Assembly: GCA_964551975.1 (NCBI GenBank)
Contig: CAZKFI010000012.1
Span: forward strand, 1 to 42,123
From: REEB426 sp964551975
GTDB taxonomy: Bacteria; Actinomycetota; Actinomycetes; S36-B12
Direction of reading: 5' to 3'
DNA: 42,123 bases
The translations under genes and the position numbers were made by a program. The notes below the pieces were generated by a model. The model was not told where the DNA came from, did no database searches, and worked only from the letters and a program-made list of their open reading frames with translations. Within the stretch, counting starts at the first letter, position 1. Every line of letters begins with the position of its first letter. Shown piece after piece: positions 14,580 to 21,259 of this stretch.

Positions 14580-15254
14580 TTAGCGGGCTCGGCGGCCCAG
14601 ACGCTCGATGTCGGTAACCAGGACCTGGCGCGACTCCAGACGAATCCAGCCGCGTTGGGCAAAATCTGCCAGAGCCTTGTTCACGGTCTCTCGCGAGGCA
14701 CCGACCAGTTGCGCCAACTCCTCCTGGGTCATGTCGTGGGTGACTAGTAGCCCTTCGGTCGTCACGGTGCCGAACTTTTCGCCAAGTTCCATCAGGGCTT
14801 TGGCGACTCGGCCTGGCACGTCGGAGAACACGAGATCCGCCATGGCTTCGTTGGTGCGGCGTAGCCGACGCGCCAACGCCTGGAGGAGCGTGGCCGCCAC
14901 CTCCGGTCGCCCGGTCAGCAGGGGTGCCAGCTGATCGTTACCCAGTCCGATCACCCGCGCGTCGGTTAACGCGGTAGCTGAGGCGGCTCTGGGACCTGGG
15001 TCGAACAGGCTGAGTTCGCCGAACATTTCCCCGGGCCCGAGCACTGCGCCCAGGGCTTCCCGGCCGTCGGCTGAGGTTTGGCCAAGCTTCACCTTGCCAT
15101 CCAGGATCACGTAGAGGCGGTCACCGGGTTCGCCCTCGGCGAAAAGGACCTCGCCCTTGCTCAGGCCAACTTCGATCATCGTTGCGCGCAGGGCCTCAGC
15201 ACCAGCCTCGTCCAGGGCGGCGAACAGCGGCGCCTGTCGTAACGCGTCGTCCAC
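14580..15254 (-). CDS. crp: Crp/Fnr-family cAMP-responsive regulator
   Basis: Global transcription regulator of 224 residues. It has an N-terminal cyclic-nucleotide-binding domain with the phosphate-binding cassette GEMFGELSLFDPGPRAASATAL (the FGELSL and R-A/S-A marks are intact), a long dimer helix (ARRLRRTNEAMADLVFSDVPGRVAKAL), and a C-terminal winged HTH with recognition helix TQEELAQLVGASRETVNKALADF. The GTG at 15254 with AGGAGG 4 nt upstream is chosen. The product starts VDDALRQAPLFAAL, as in Streptomyces Crp; longer frames to 15350 run into the nth promoter. It is divergent from nth, as in mycobacteria (Rv3676/Rv3674c). Confidence 0.95.
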   Translation of the reverse strand: MDDALRQAPLFAALDEAGAEALRATMIEVGLSKGEVLFAEGEPGDRLYVILDGKVKLGQTSADGREALGAVLGPGEMFGELSLFDPGPRAASATALTDARVIGLGNDQLAPLLTGRPEVAATLLQALARRLRRTNEAMADLVFSDVPGRVAKALMELGEKFGTVTTEGLLVTHDMTQEELAQLVGASRETVNKALADFAQRGWIRLESRQVLVTDIERLGRRAR

Positions 15255-15351
15255 TGTGCCTCCTGGATTCTTCCGCGACCGAACCCCCTCATTGTTACGC
15301 ATCGTGGCAAACCGCCGATCAGCGGTGCACCAGTGGGCAGGAGTACGCACT

Positions 15352-15357
15352 TACGCT
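15352..15357 (+). promoter_or_regulatory. Predicted -10 box for leaderless nth operon
   Basis: TACGCT, 6 nt before the GTG at 15364. There is no Shine-Dalgarno and no clear -35. It lies in the 109-bp spacer divergent from crp. Confidence 0.45.
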
Positions 15358-15363
15358 GCAGGG

Positions 15364-16059
15364 GTGACGGATTCCCAGGACGCGCGGGCCGACGCTCAAG
15401 CGATCCTGCGGATTCTGCAACGTACCTATCCGGATGCTCGCTGTGAACTTGATTTCGAGAGCCCCTTGCAACTGCTCGTTGCCACGATCCTGAGTGCCCA
15501 GTGCACCGATCAGCGAGTCAATCGAGTGACACCTGCACTATTCGAGCGCTATCCGACGGCCCAGGATTACGCGTCGGCCCAACTTGCCGACCTGGAAGTG
15601 TTGATCGCACCGACCGGTTTCTTTCGCCAGAAGGCAGCTACCCTGCGGGCCCTTGGTGACGCGCTCTGTGTCGAGTTCGGTGGCGAGGTGCCGAACACCT
15701 TGGAGGACCTCGTGCGGCTGCCCGGTGTTGGCCGCAAGACCGGCAATGTCGTCCTAGGGGAAGCCTTTGGAATCCCAGGGATCACGGTTGACACCCACGT
15801 TGCTCGACTCGCCCGTCGGTTCGGCTGGACCAGCAAGAACGACCCGGTGAAGATCGAGCAGGACCTTGCCGACCTGTTCCCGCCCAAGGACTGGACGCGC
15901 ATGTCTCAATTGGTGATCTGGCACGGCCGGCGCTGCTGTCATGCACGCAAGCCTGCCTGCGGTGCCTGCAGTGTTGCCGAACGCTGCCCCTCCTTTGGCG
16001 AGGGACCAACTGAGCCAGAGGTAGCCGCGCGACTCATCAAGGATCGAGGTCGCGCGTGA
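15364..16059 (+). CDS. nth: Endonuclease III (DNA glycosylase/AP lyase)
   Basis: Base-excision repair enzyme that removes oxidised pyrimidines. 231 residues. It shows the helix-hairpin-helix LPGVGRKTGNVVLGEAF with catalytic lysine K125, catalytic aspartate D143 in VDTHVARLA, and the C-terminal [4Fe-4S] cysteines in CCHARKPACGACSVAERC. The family landmark ILSAQCTDQRVN is present at about residues 43-54. The GTG at 15364 is preferred over the open frame upstream because of its -10 box and the usual N-terminal length. The stop overlaps the next gene (GTGA). The thioredoxin-like gene (Rv3673c) that follows nth in M. tuberculosis is absent. Confidence 0.96.
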   Translation: MTDSQDARADAQAILRILQRTYPDARCELDFESPLQLLVATILSAQCTDQRVNRVTPALFERYPTAQDYASAQLADLEVLIAPTGFFRQKAATLRALGDALCVEFGGEVPNTLEDLVRLPGVGRKTGNVVLGEAFGIPGITVDTHVARLARRFGWTSKNDPVKIEQDLADLFPPKDWTRMSQLVIWHGRRCCHARKPACGACSVAERCPSFGEGPTEPEVAARLIKDRGRA

Positions 16060-16724
16060 GCCGTCCGGAACAGTGGGAACGCTCGGCGCAGGTGGACGAT
16101 TCGCCGAACCTGCCTGACTGGTTGCAGCCAGTTGCTGAAGCCGCACGCGGTATGCACGTTGATGACATCACGCGCTTCGCACCCGAACACGGCGAGGGGC
16201 GCCCCGCAGCCGTACTTGTGCTCTTCGGGGATACGCCCGATCTGTTGTTGATTCAGCGAGCTCATGACCTGCGATCCCACTCCGGGCAGCCAGCATTCCC
16301 GGGCGGGGCAATTGAGCCGCAGGATGACGGCCCCAGGGCAGCCGCGGTGCGAGAGGCCGTTGAGGAGACTGGTGTCGATGCACGCGGGATCGAGGTGTTC
16401 GGACAGCTGCCGGACCTATCCCTGCCGGTGACCGGATACGTGGTGACACCGGTCCTTGCCTGGTGGCGTCAGCCGTCGGCGGTCTTCGCGGCCGATCCGC
16501 GCGAGGTGATGAGCGTGCACCGCGTCGCGATCGCGGACTTGGTGAACCCAGAGAATCGATGTCGAATCCGACACCCATCCGGGTACGTGGGTCCGGCCTT
16601 CCTCGTGCAGAACATGGTGGTCTGGGGATTCACCGCAGGCATCATCGCGGGAATCCTCGAACGCGCCGGGTGGGCCCAACCCTGGGATGCCTCACGCGTC
16701 ATACCACTTGATGTAGGTGCGTGA
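16056..16724 (+). CDS. CoA pyrophosphatase-type Nudix hydrolase (Rv3672c/YeaB-like)
   Basis: A 222-residue Nudix hydrolase. The complete Nudix box reads GGAIEPQDDGPRAAAVREAVEETG, preceded by the CoA-Nudix motif (DLRSHSGQPAFPG; UPF0035 consensus LRxHxGQxxFPGG). The family cleaves CoA and its esters to 4'-phosphopantetheine and 3',5'-ADP, or related nucleotides. It starts on a GTG overlapping the nth stop by 4 nt and ends overlapping the marP start by 4 nt, so the three genes form a tightly coupled operon. It is distinct from the split-box Nudix upstream. Confidence 0.92.
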   Translation: MSRPEQWERSAQVDDSPNLPDWLQPVAEAARGMHVDDITRFAPEHGEGRPAAVLVLFGDTPDLLLIQRAHDLRSHSGQPAFPGGAIEPQDDGPRAAAVREAVEETGVDARGIEVFGQLPDLSLPVTGYVVTPVLAWWRQPSAVFAADPREVMSVHRVAIADLVNPENRCRIRHPSGYVGPAFLVQNMVVWGFTAGIIAGILERAGWAQPWDASRVIPLDVGA

Positions 16725-17965
16725 ATGACGTGAGCCTGTCCCTGCCCGCCTTCGCGCCGATCGACTGGGTGCTCATCGGTGTGGTCCTGGGCTTTGCCTG
16801 GATTGGCTGGCGTCGTGGCCTTCTGGTCAGTGCCCTGTCATTCGTCGGTTTCGTCGGTGGAGCTCTAGCCGCTGCCTTTGGACTGCCGGTCTTCGTGCAG
16901 GCCCTTGGACCAGGAACCGGGCGAGCCCTCGCCCTGGGTGCCGGCATCCTGCTTGCCGCACTAGCAGGGCAGTTCCTCCTGGGTCTGGTTGGTCAGCGGT
17001 TACGCGCTGGTGTGCACTGGCAACCAGCGCGGTTCCTCGATGCTGCCGGTGGTGCGGTGCTGAGTATCGCCGCACTGGCAATGATCGCCTGGATCGTCTC
17101 CAGTGCACTGGCTGGCCTACCACGACATCCGGTCACCGAACAGGTGCGTAACTCCCAGGTACTCCTCGCACTGGATGCCACCGTCCCAGACGTGGTGCGC
17201 GACGCCTTCACCGGACTGCGGGATAGCGTCGATGCATCGTCACTACCGCAGGTGTTCTCCGGTCTTGCCGAGTTCCAAGGACCACAGGTCGATGCGCCAG
17301 ATCCTGCCGTGACGAAACTGCCGGTCATCGATCGCGCCAACGCATCAGTGCTGCGAATCAACGGTAGGGCCTGCGGTGTGCAATCCCGCGGATCCGGGTT
17401 CGTCTTCGATCCGGGGTTGGTGCTGACCAATGCGCATGTCGTCGCCGGAGTGGACCGGGTTCGAGTCGACGGCAACGGTGAAACGCAACGCGCCAAGGTG
17501 GTGTTCTTTGACCCTCGACTCGATCTGGCAGTGCTGGCGCTACCCACAGATGATGCTCCCGCGTTGCCGTGGAGCGGTTCGCTACCGCAGTCGGGGCAGG
17601 ATGCGGTGGTTCTCGGCTATCCGGACGGCGGCGGACTGCAAGCCAGTAGCGCCCGCGTGCGTGGAACGCTGGTTGCGCGAGGGAACGACATCAACGGTAG
17701 ATCCGGGGTCGAACGCGAGGTGATTGCCTTTCGCGGTGCTCTGCGACCTGGCTCGTCGGGGAGCCCATTGCTCAGCGCTGAGGGCGAAGTGCTGGGCATG
17801 GTCTTCGGTCGCGGTCTCGGGGAGCAGGAGACCGGGTACGCCATCACCGGTGAACAGCTGCGCTCAGTGTTGATGCGCAGTAACGACGCCGATGGTGCCA
17901 CGGGTACTGAGCCCGGTCCGGTGTTCGATTCACGTGGGGTCGATACCGGCGACTGCCGACCCTGA
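16721..17965 (+). CDS. marP: Membrane serine protease MarP (CvpA plus trypsin-like domain)
   Basis: A 414-residue protein. The first 160 residues carry four hydrophobic segments of the CvpA (colicin V production) type, placing the protease domain outside the membrane. The chymotrypsin-fold domain has an intact triad: H239 in LTNAHVV, D268 in DPRLDLAVLAL and S346 in GSSGSP. This numbering is very close to M. tuberculosis MarP (Rv3671c), which is needed for acid and oxidative stress resistance. It starts on a GTG overlapping the CoA-Nudix gene; an in-frame GTG at 16730 is an alternative. The 3' end overlaps the convergent DUF309 gene by 36 bp. Confidence 0.93.
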   Translation: MNDVSLSLPAFAPIDWVLIGVVLGFAWIGWRRGLLVSALSFVGFVGGALAAAFGLPVFVQALGPGTGRALALGAGILLAALAGQFLLGLVGQRLRAGVHWQPARFLDAAGGAVLSIAALAMIAWIVSSALAGLPRHPVTEQVRNSQVLLALDATVPDVVRDAFTGLRDSVDASSLPQVFSGLAEFQGPQVDAPDPAVTKLPVIDRANASVLRINGRACGVQSRGSGFVFDPGLVLTNAHVVAGVDRVRVDGNGETQRAKVVFFDPRLDLAVLALPTDDAPALPWSGSLPQSGQDAVVLGYPDGGGLQASSARVRGTLVARGNDINGRSGVEREVIAFRGALRPGSSGSPLLSAEGEVLGMVFGRGLGEQETGYAITGEQLRSVLMRSNDADGATGTEPGPVFDSRGVDTGDCRP

Positions 17966-18456
17966 CTCACTTGACCCGAGCACATCCAACAGTCCCGCCA
18001 ATGCACGTGACCCCACCTGATTGGCACCGCGAGCGTTACCGCGTGCGGCGTGGGTGATTGCCGCGCCCCATTGCGCCAGGGCCTGCCACAGTGCACGTTC
18101 CTGCTCTGGGCAGCACCGCCAGCGTTGCTCGAACACCTCGTGCACATGGAATGGCAGATCCTGCTCGAGGTAGTAACGCGCGAGGGTGATTGCCTCGGCA
18201 CTGCTGATTGANNNNNNNNNNNNNNNNNNNNNNNNNNNNNNNNNNNNNNNNNNNNNNNNNNNNNNNNNNNNNNNNNNNNNNNNNNNNNNNNNNNNNNNNN
18301 NNNNNNNNNNNGATCCTGCTCGAGGTAGTAACGCGCGAGGGTGATTGCCTCGGCACTGCTGATTGATTCCCGTTCGGGAACCTGCGGAAACGCGTGTTCG
18401 CTGGCATCGGTACCGCGTAGGGGGCGCCCGAGACGGTCGCGGTGATCATTCTTCAT
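17930..18456 (-). CDS. DUF309 protein, interrupted by an artefactual assembly gap
   Basis: Both ends of one gene are visible. The 5' part (18456 down to the gap) reads MKNDHRDRLGRPLRG...ISSAEAITLARYYLEQD. The 3' part reads LPFHVHEVFEQRWRCC...LWQALAQWGAAITHAARGN and ends GSAVAGIDPT. The 55 bp on the left edge of the N run (18157-18211) and on the right edge (18312-18366) are identical. Collapsing the gap plus one copy leaves exactly 124 in-frame codons (123 residues). The FHVHEVFEQRW motif followed by a helical AxW...HxxRGN region is the DUF309 signature, a small all-helical domain of unknown function. It is last in the acs-to-DUF309 minus-strand run, and its 3' end overlaps marP. There is no Shine-Dalgarno before the ATG. 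Confidence 0.8.
18157..18211. repeat. 55-bp duplicated gap flank, left copy
   Basis: Identical to 18312-18366 on the other side of the N run. It is best explained as overlapping contig ends that a scaffolder left unjoined rather than a biological repeat. Confidence 0.85.
18212..18311. other. 100-base assembly gap (N run)
   Basis: Exactly 100 N, the conventional placeholder for a gap of unknown size. Flanking identity and restored reading frame indicate the true gap length is negative (about minus 55 bp). Confidence 0.95.
18312..18366. repeat. 55-bp duplicated gap flank, right copy
   Basis: Identical to 18157-18211; see the gap entry. Confidence 0.85.
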
Positions 18457-18497
18457 CAGTATCAGTTCTTTACATCGTCATCGTTGTTCATCGTGTT

Positions 18498-18539
18498 CTA
18501 CTCATCGTGAGCTACTCATCGTGAGCTACTCATCGTGAG
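18498..18539. repeat. Three tandem copies of a 14-bp unit
   Basis: The unit CTACTCATCGTGAG is repeated exactly three times (18498-18511, 18512-18525, 18526-18539), after a degenerate TCATCG-rich stretch from about 18470. The array covers the last codons and the stop of the alpha/beta hydrolase gene. As 14 is not a multiple of 3, gain or loss of a copy would change the C-terminus. Confidence 0.85.
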
Positions 18540-19463
18540 CTGGTCTAACCAATCGAGCAGGGTACGCGTGAAGACAGCTGGTGATTCTTCGTGGGGGAAG
18601 TGCCCGGTGGGCAGTTCGTGGAAGTCGAATGCCGCAGAGGTGTAGTCCACGCCACCCGGGCAGCTACTCGCCAGCACCATGGGGTCAGCACTGCCATGCA
18701 CCTGCAGCACGGGAACATTGATGATGCCACGCATCGCACGTTGGTATCGGCGGCCATCGGCACGCGGGATGGAGCGCACCGACCAGCGGTGATACTCGAT
18801 TGCGGTATGCGCCGTAGGCCAACGCAGGAATGCTGACTGGAACCAGGCACGCTGCTCGATCTGCGTGTCACCAACCTGTTCGCTCAGCCAGTCTGGATCG
18901 GCAGACCACGCGGCGAGTAACTCGCCCACACGCTCGCCGTTGTTTCGGGTCAGGGAGCGCTCGGGGAGGAAGGGAAGTTGAAAACTGAGTACATAACCCA
19001 GGCGACTGAGCTGTTGCCAGCGCCAGGCTGCTCGCCGCAGGACTCGTGGATGCGGTGCGCTCACCGCGATGACGGCGCGAGTCACCTCCGGCTGGAGTAC
19101 CGGCATGGACCAGGCCAGCAGACCACCCCAGCCATGCCCGACGATGACTGCCTGCCGCTCCCCCAAGCACTCCAAGACGGCGGCTACGTCCTGGCACAGG
19201 GTGAAGGGGTCGTAGCCATGTGGCGTGTGGTCCGATCCGCCGTAGCCGCGCAGATCCATCGCGATCGCGCGATAGCCCGCATCGGCCAGCGCACTGATCT
19301 GTCGCCGCCAGGTCCACCAGAATGCCGGGAATCCGTGCAGGAGCAGTACGGCAGGTCCCTCACCAGCTTCGACGACATGGAAGCGAGCGCCGTTTGCCGC
19401 AACGGTGCGATGTTCCCAAGGACCTGCCGCATGGATCGCCAGGTCCGGTTCCACGAAGGGCAC
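18516..19463 (-). CDS. Alpha/beta hydrolase, epoxide-hydrolase-like (EphE position), nucleophile missing
   Basis: A 315-residue alpha/beta-hydrolase-fold protein. Landmarks are the oxyanion-hole motif LLHGFPAFWWTWR (about 41-53), MDLRGYGGSD (69-78) and the nucleophile elbow VGHGWGG (108-114). In epoxide hydrolases the elbow is GHDWGG with catalytic Asp. Here residue 111 is Gly (codon GGC at 19131-19133), one base from GAC. The acid region (HGSADPM) and the histidine (TGHFPHEE) remain. It sits between the marP side and a holin-like gene, as does Rv3670 (EphE). It starts 6 nt after the holin-like gene. The C-terminal SSSR is encoded by the 14-bp tandem repeat. Either a catalytically dead or altered member, or a sequencing error. 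Confidence 0.85.
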   Translation of the reverse strand: MPFVEPDLAIHAAGPWEHRTVAANGARFHVVEAGEGPAVLLLHGFPAFWWTWRRQISALADAGYRAIAMDLRGYGGSDHTPHGYDPFTLCQDVAAVLECLGERQAVIVGHGWGGLLAWSMPVLQPEVTRAVIAVSAPHPRVLRRAAWRWQQLSRLGYVLSFQLPFLPERSLTRNNGERVGELLAAWSADPDWLSEQVGDTQIEQRAWFQSAFLRWPTAHTAIEYHRWSVRSIPRADGRRYQRAMRGIINVPVLQVHGSADPMVLASSCPGGVDYTSAAFDFHELPTGHFPHEESPAVFTRTLLDWLDQLTMSSSR

Positions 19464-19469
19464 CGTCTG

Positions 19470-19883
19470 TCAGCCGCCCGACGGTGGTGGAACGAGTGCA
19501 GCCGCAGTGGCTTGGAGTTGCTGCACCGACTTCAGCGGAGCCCGCAACTGCTTGAACTGCTGCCAGGCAGCCAGACCGCACCCAACCGCTCCAAGGAGCA
19601 GCACCATGCCAACGATGAGGAAACCCGCCCACAACGGCAACCCGAGGGCGACCAACACCAGCGCGAACGTGACCAAGAGAAACACCCCAGCCTGAGCCAG
19701 GAGTGCCACGGCGATCAAGCCAAACAGGGTGAAACCCTGAATTCGCGTTGCGCGAGCACCGATCTCTGCCTTGGCCAGATTGAGGTTGGCCTCAAAGAGG
19801 CGCTTGGCATCGAGGATCGCCTGGTTGATCAGTGCCGAGAAGCTTGCGCTTGCGGCATCTGCATTGCGGGTGGAATCTGACAT
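19470..19883 (-). CDS. Phage-holin-superfamily-like membrane protein (Rv3669-like)
   Basis: A 137-residue membrane protein: an N-terminal amphipathic helical part (SFSALINQAILDAKRLFEANLNLAKAEIGARATR), then two adjacent hydrophobic helices (FTLFGLIAVALLAQAGVFLLVTFALVLVALG and LWAGFLIVGMVLLLGAVGCGLAAW), then a short cytosolic tail. This is the layout of the actinobacterial putative holin/DUF1469 family; no lytic role is shown. AGGAGG lies 5 nt before the ATG at 19883, which settles the start. It is located 22 bp downstream of nhaA and 6 bp upstream of the alpha/beta hydrolase gene, in the same order as Rv3669-Rv3670. Confidence 0.85.
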   Translation of the reverse strand: MSDSTRNADAASASFSALINQAILDAKRLFEANLNLAKAEIGARATRIQGFTLFGLIAVALLAQAGVFLLVTFALVLVALGLPLWAGFLIVGMVLLLGAVGCGLAAWQQFKQLRAPLKSVQQLQATAAALVPPPSGG

Positions 19884-19905
19884 GGCTTGCCTCCTGCGCG
19901 TCAGG

Positions 19906-21204
19906 CTACCGGTCGGTCGGCTGCTGATACACGTCCGGGATTCCATCCCGATCCTCATCGCGCTCCTCAACGGCAGCCACCTGGGCGTAGTGCCGATTGC
20001 GGCTGATGAGAGCCAGGCTGGCAAGCCCTGCGGCAACAACCGAGGCCAGGAGCACTGCCGTCTTGGCCGAATCCAGCAGGTTGGTGCTGGACTCGTAGGC
20101 CAGTTCAGTGATGAGCAGCGCAACGGTGAAACCAATACCGGCAAGCAGGCCGATCGCGCCGACGTCGCGCCAACCGATCGTCGGATGCAGACTCGCCCTG
20201 GTGAATCGCGCCGTCAGCCAGGTGGCGCCGACGACGCCAATGGGCTTGCCCAACACCAGGCCGAGGAGTACGCCGATCGCCACAGGTGACGCGACCGCGG
20301 CAGCAAGTCCGATGGATCGTAGATCGACGCCGGCTGCGCAGAAGGCGAAAATCGGCACGGCGATTCCGGCACTGAGCGGATGGATACGCCTGTTGAGCCG
20401 ATCAGCAGGTGAGGTGTCCTCGCCGGGATCCAGACGGACCCGAGTGAGCAGTCCGAAGGCGACTCCCGCGACTGTTGCATGCACACCGGAATAGAAGGTG
20501 CAGGTCCATCCGAGGATGGCTAGTGGTACGTAGAGCCATGGTGTGGTGATGCGTGCCCGCTGCGCTGCGGCATAGAGCAGCAGGCAGCCCACGGCGGCAA
20601 GGAACCACCAGGGTTGGAACTTCTCCGAGTAGAACACTGCGATGACGGCAATGGCCCCGAGGTCATCCACCACCGCCAGTGTGAGAAGGAATGCGCGGAG
20701 GGCGACGGGAAGACTGCGACCGATCACCGCCAGAACGGCGAGGGCAAATGCGATGTCGGTCGCCATGGGAATTCCCCACCCGGAGGTACTGCCCCCCACC
20801 ATCACTAGGTTGACGATGACGAAAATGACCGCGGGTACCACCATGCCGCCAAGGGCTGCAGCCGCCGGTACGACGGCCTCGCGCAGCCGAGACAGTGAGC
20901 CAAGAACGAGTTCGTGCTTCAGTTCCAAGCCGACGATGAAGAAGAAAATTGCGAGCAGGGCATCAGCGGCCCAGACCCCCACCGGCAGTTGCAGCCCAAC
21001 CGGGATTGACCCAATGTTCGCCGGTCCGATCGGCGCATCGACGATGGCGGTGTAACTGGCCCCCGCCGGAGAGTTGGCCCAGATCAGTGCAACGGCTGCG
21101 GCGACTAGCAGGACCGCCCCGCCCACGGTCTCGTCCCGCAGCTGGTTGAGCAGCCAACCTCGCTGGAGCAGGGTTGGCCGCCCGAGAATCACGCGTCCGG
21201 CCAC
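19906..21204 (-). CDS. nhaA: Na+/H+ antiporter NhaA
   Basis: A 432-residue, roughly 12-helix antiporter that expels sodium in exchange for protons. Family landmarks: FFFIVGLELKHELVLG (TM2-3 region), PMATDIAFALAVLAVIG, the ion-binding double aspartate in LAVVDDLGAIAVIAVFYS, FYSGVHATVAGVAFGLL, and ISAGIGFTVALLI-type segment LLAGIGFTVALLITELAY near the end. The C-terminus has a short acidic tail (EERDEDRDGIPDVYQQP). It starts on a GTG, 55 bp downstream of acs on the same strand. A TATACC hexamer about 30 nt upstream may be its own promoter. Confidence 0.95.
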   Translation of the reverse strand: MAGRVILGRPTLLQRGWLLNQLRDETVGGAVLLVAAAVALIWANSPAGASYTAIVDAPIGPANIGSIPVGLQLPVGVWAADALLAIFFFIVGLELKHELVLGSLSRLREAVVPAAAALGGMVVPAVIFVIVNLVMVGGSTSGWGIPMATDIAFALAVLAVIGRSLPVALRAFLLTLAVVDDLGAIAVIAVFYSEKFQPWWFLAAVGCLLLYAAAQRARITTPWLYVPLAILGWTCTFYSGVHATVAGVAFGLLTRVRLDPGEDTSPADRLNRRIHPLSAGIAVPIFAFCAAGVDLRSIGLAAAVASPVAIGVLLGLVLGKPIGVVGATWLTARFTRASLHPTIGWRDVGAIGLLAGIGFTVALLITELAYESSTNLLDSAKTAVLLASVVAAGLASLALISRNRHYAQVAAVEERDEDRDGIPDVYQQPTDR

Positions 21205-21259
21205 ACCGTGATGCTGCCACGTTCAGCCGATCAGGTATAGCTGAGTCTCACGATGCTGC

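Noticed and set aside
15255..15363. Crp autoregulatory site (TGTGA-N6-TCACA) between crp and nth
   Set aside because: No sequence close to the consensus was found on either strand of this spacer.
17617..18456. 279-codon minus-strand ORF running through the N gap
   Set aside because: It changes frame relative to the DUF309 gene across the artificial gap, includes 34 undefined residues and overlaps marP antisense; it disappears when the duplicated 55 bp are merged.
18498..18539. Short repeat array considered as a CRISPR
   Set aside because: Units are 14 bp, directly adjacent and without spacers; no cas genes nearby.
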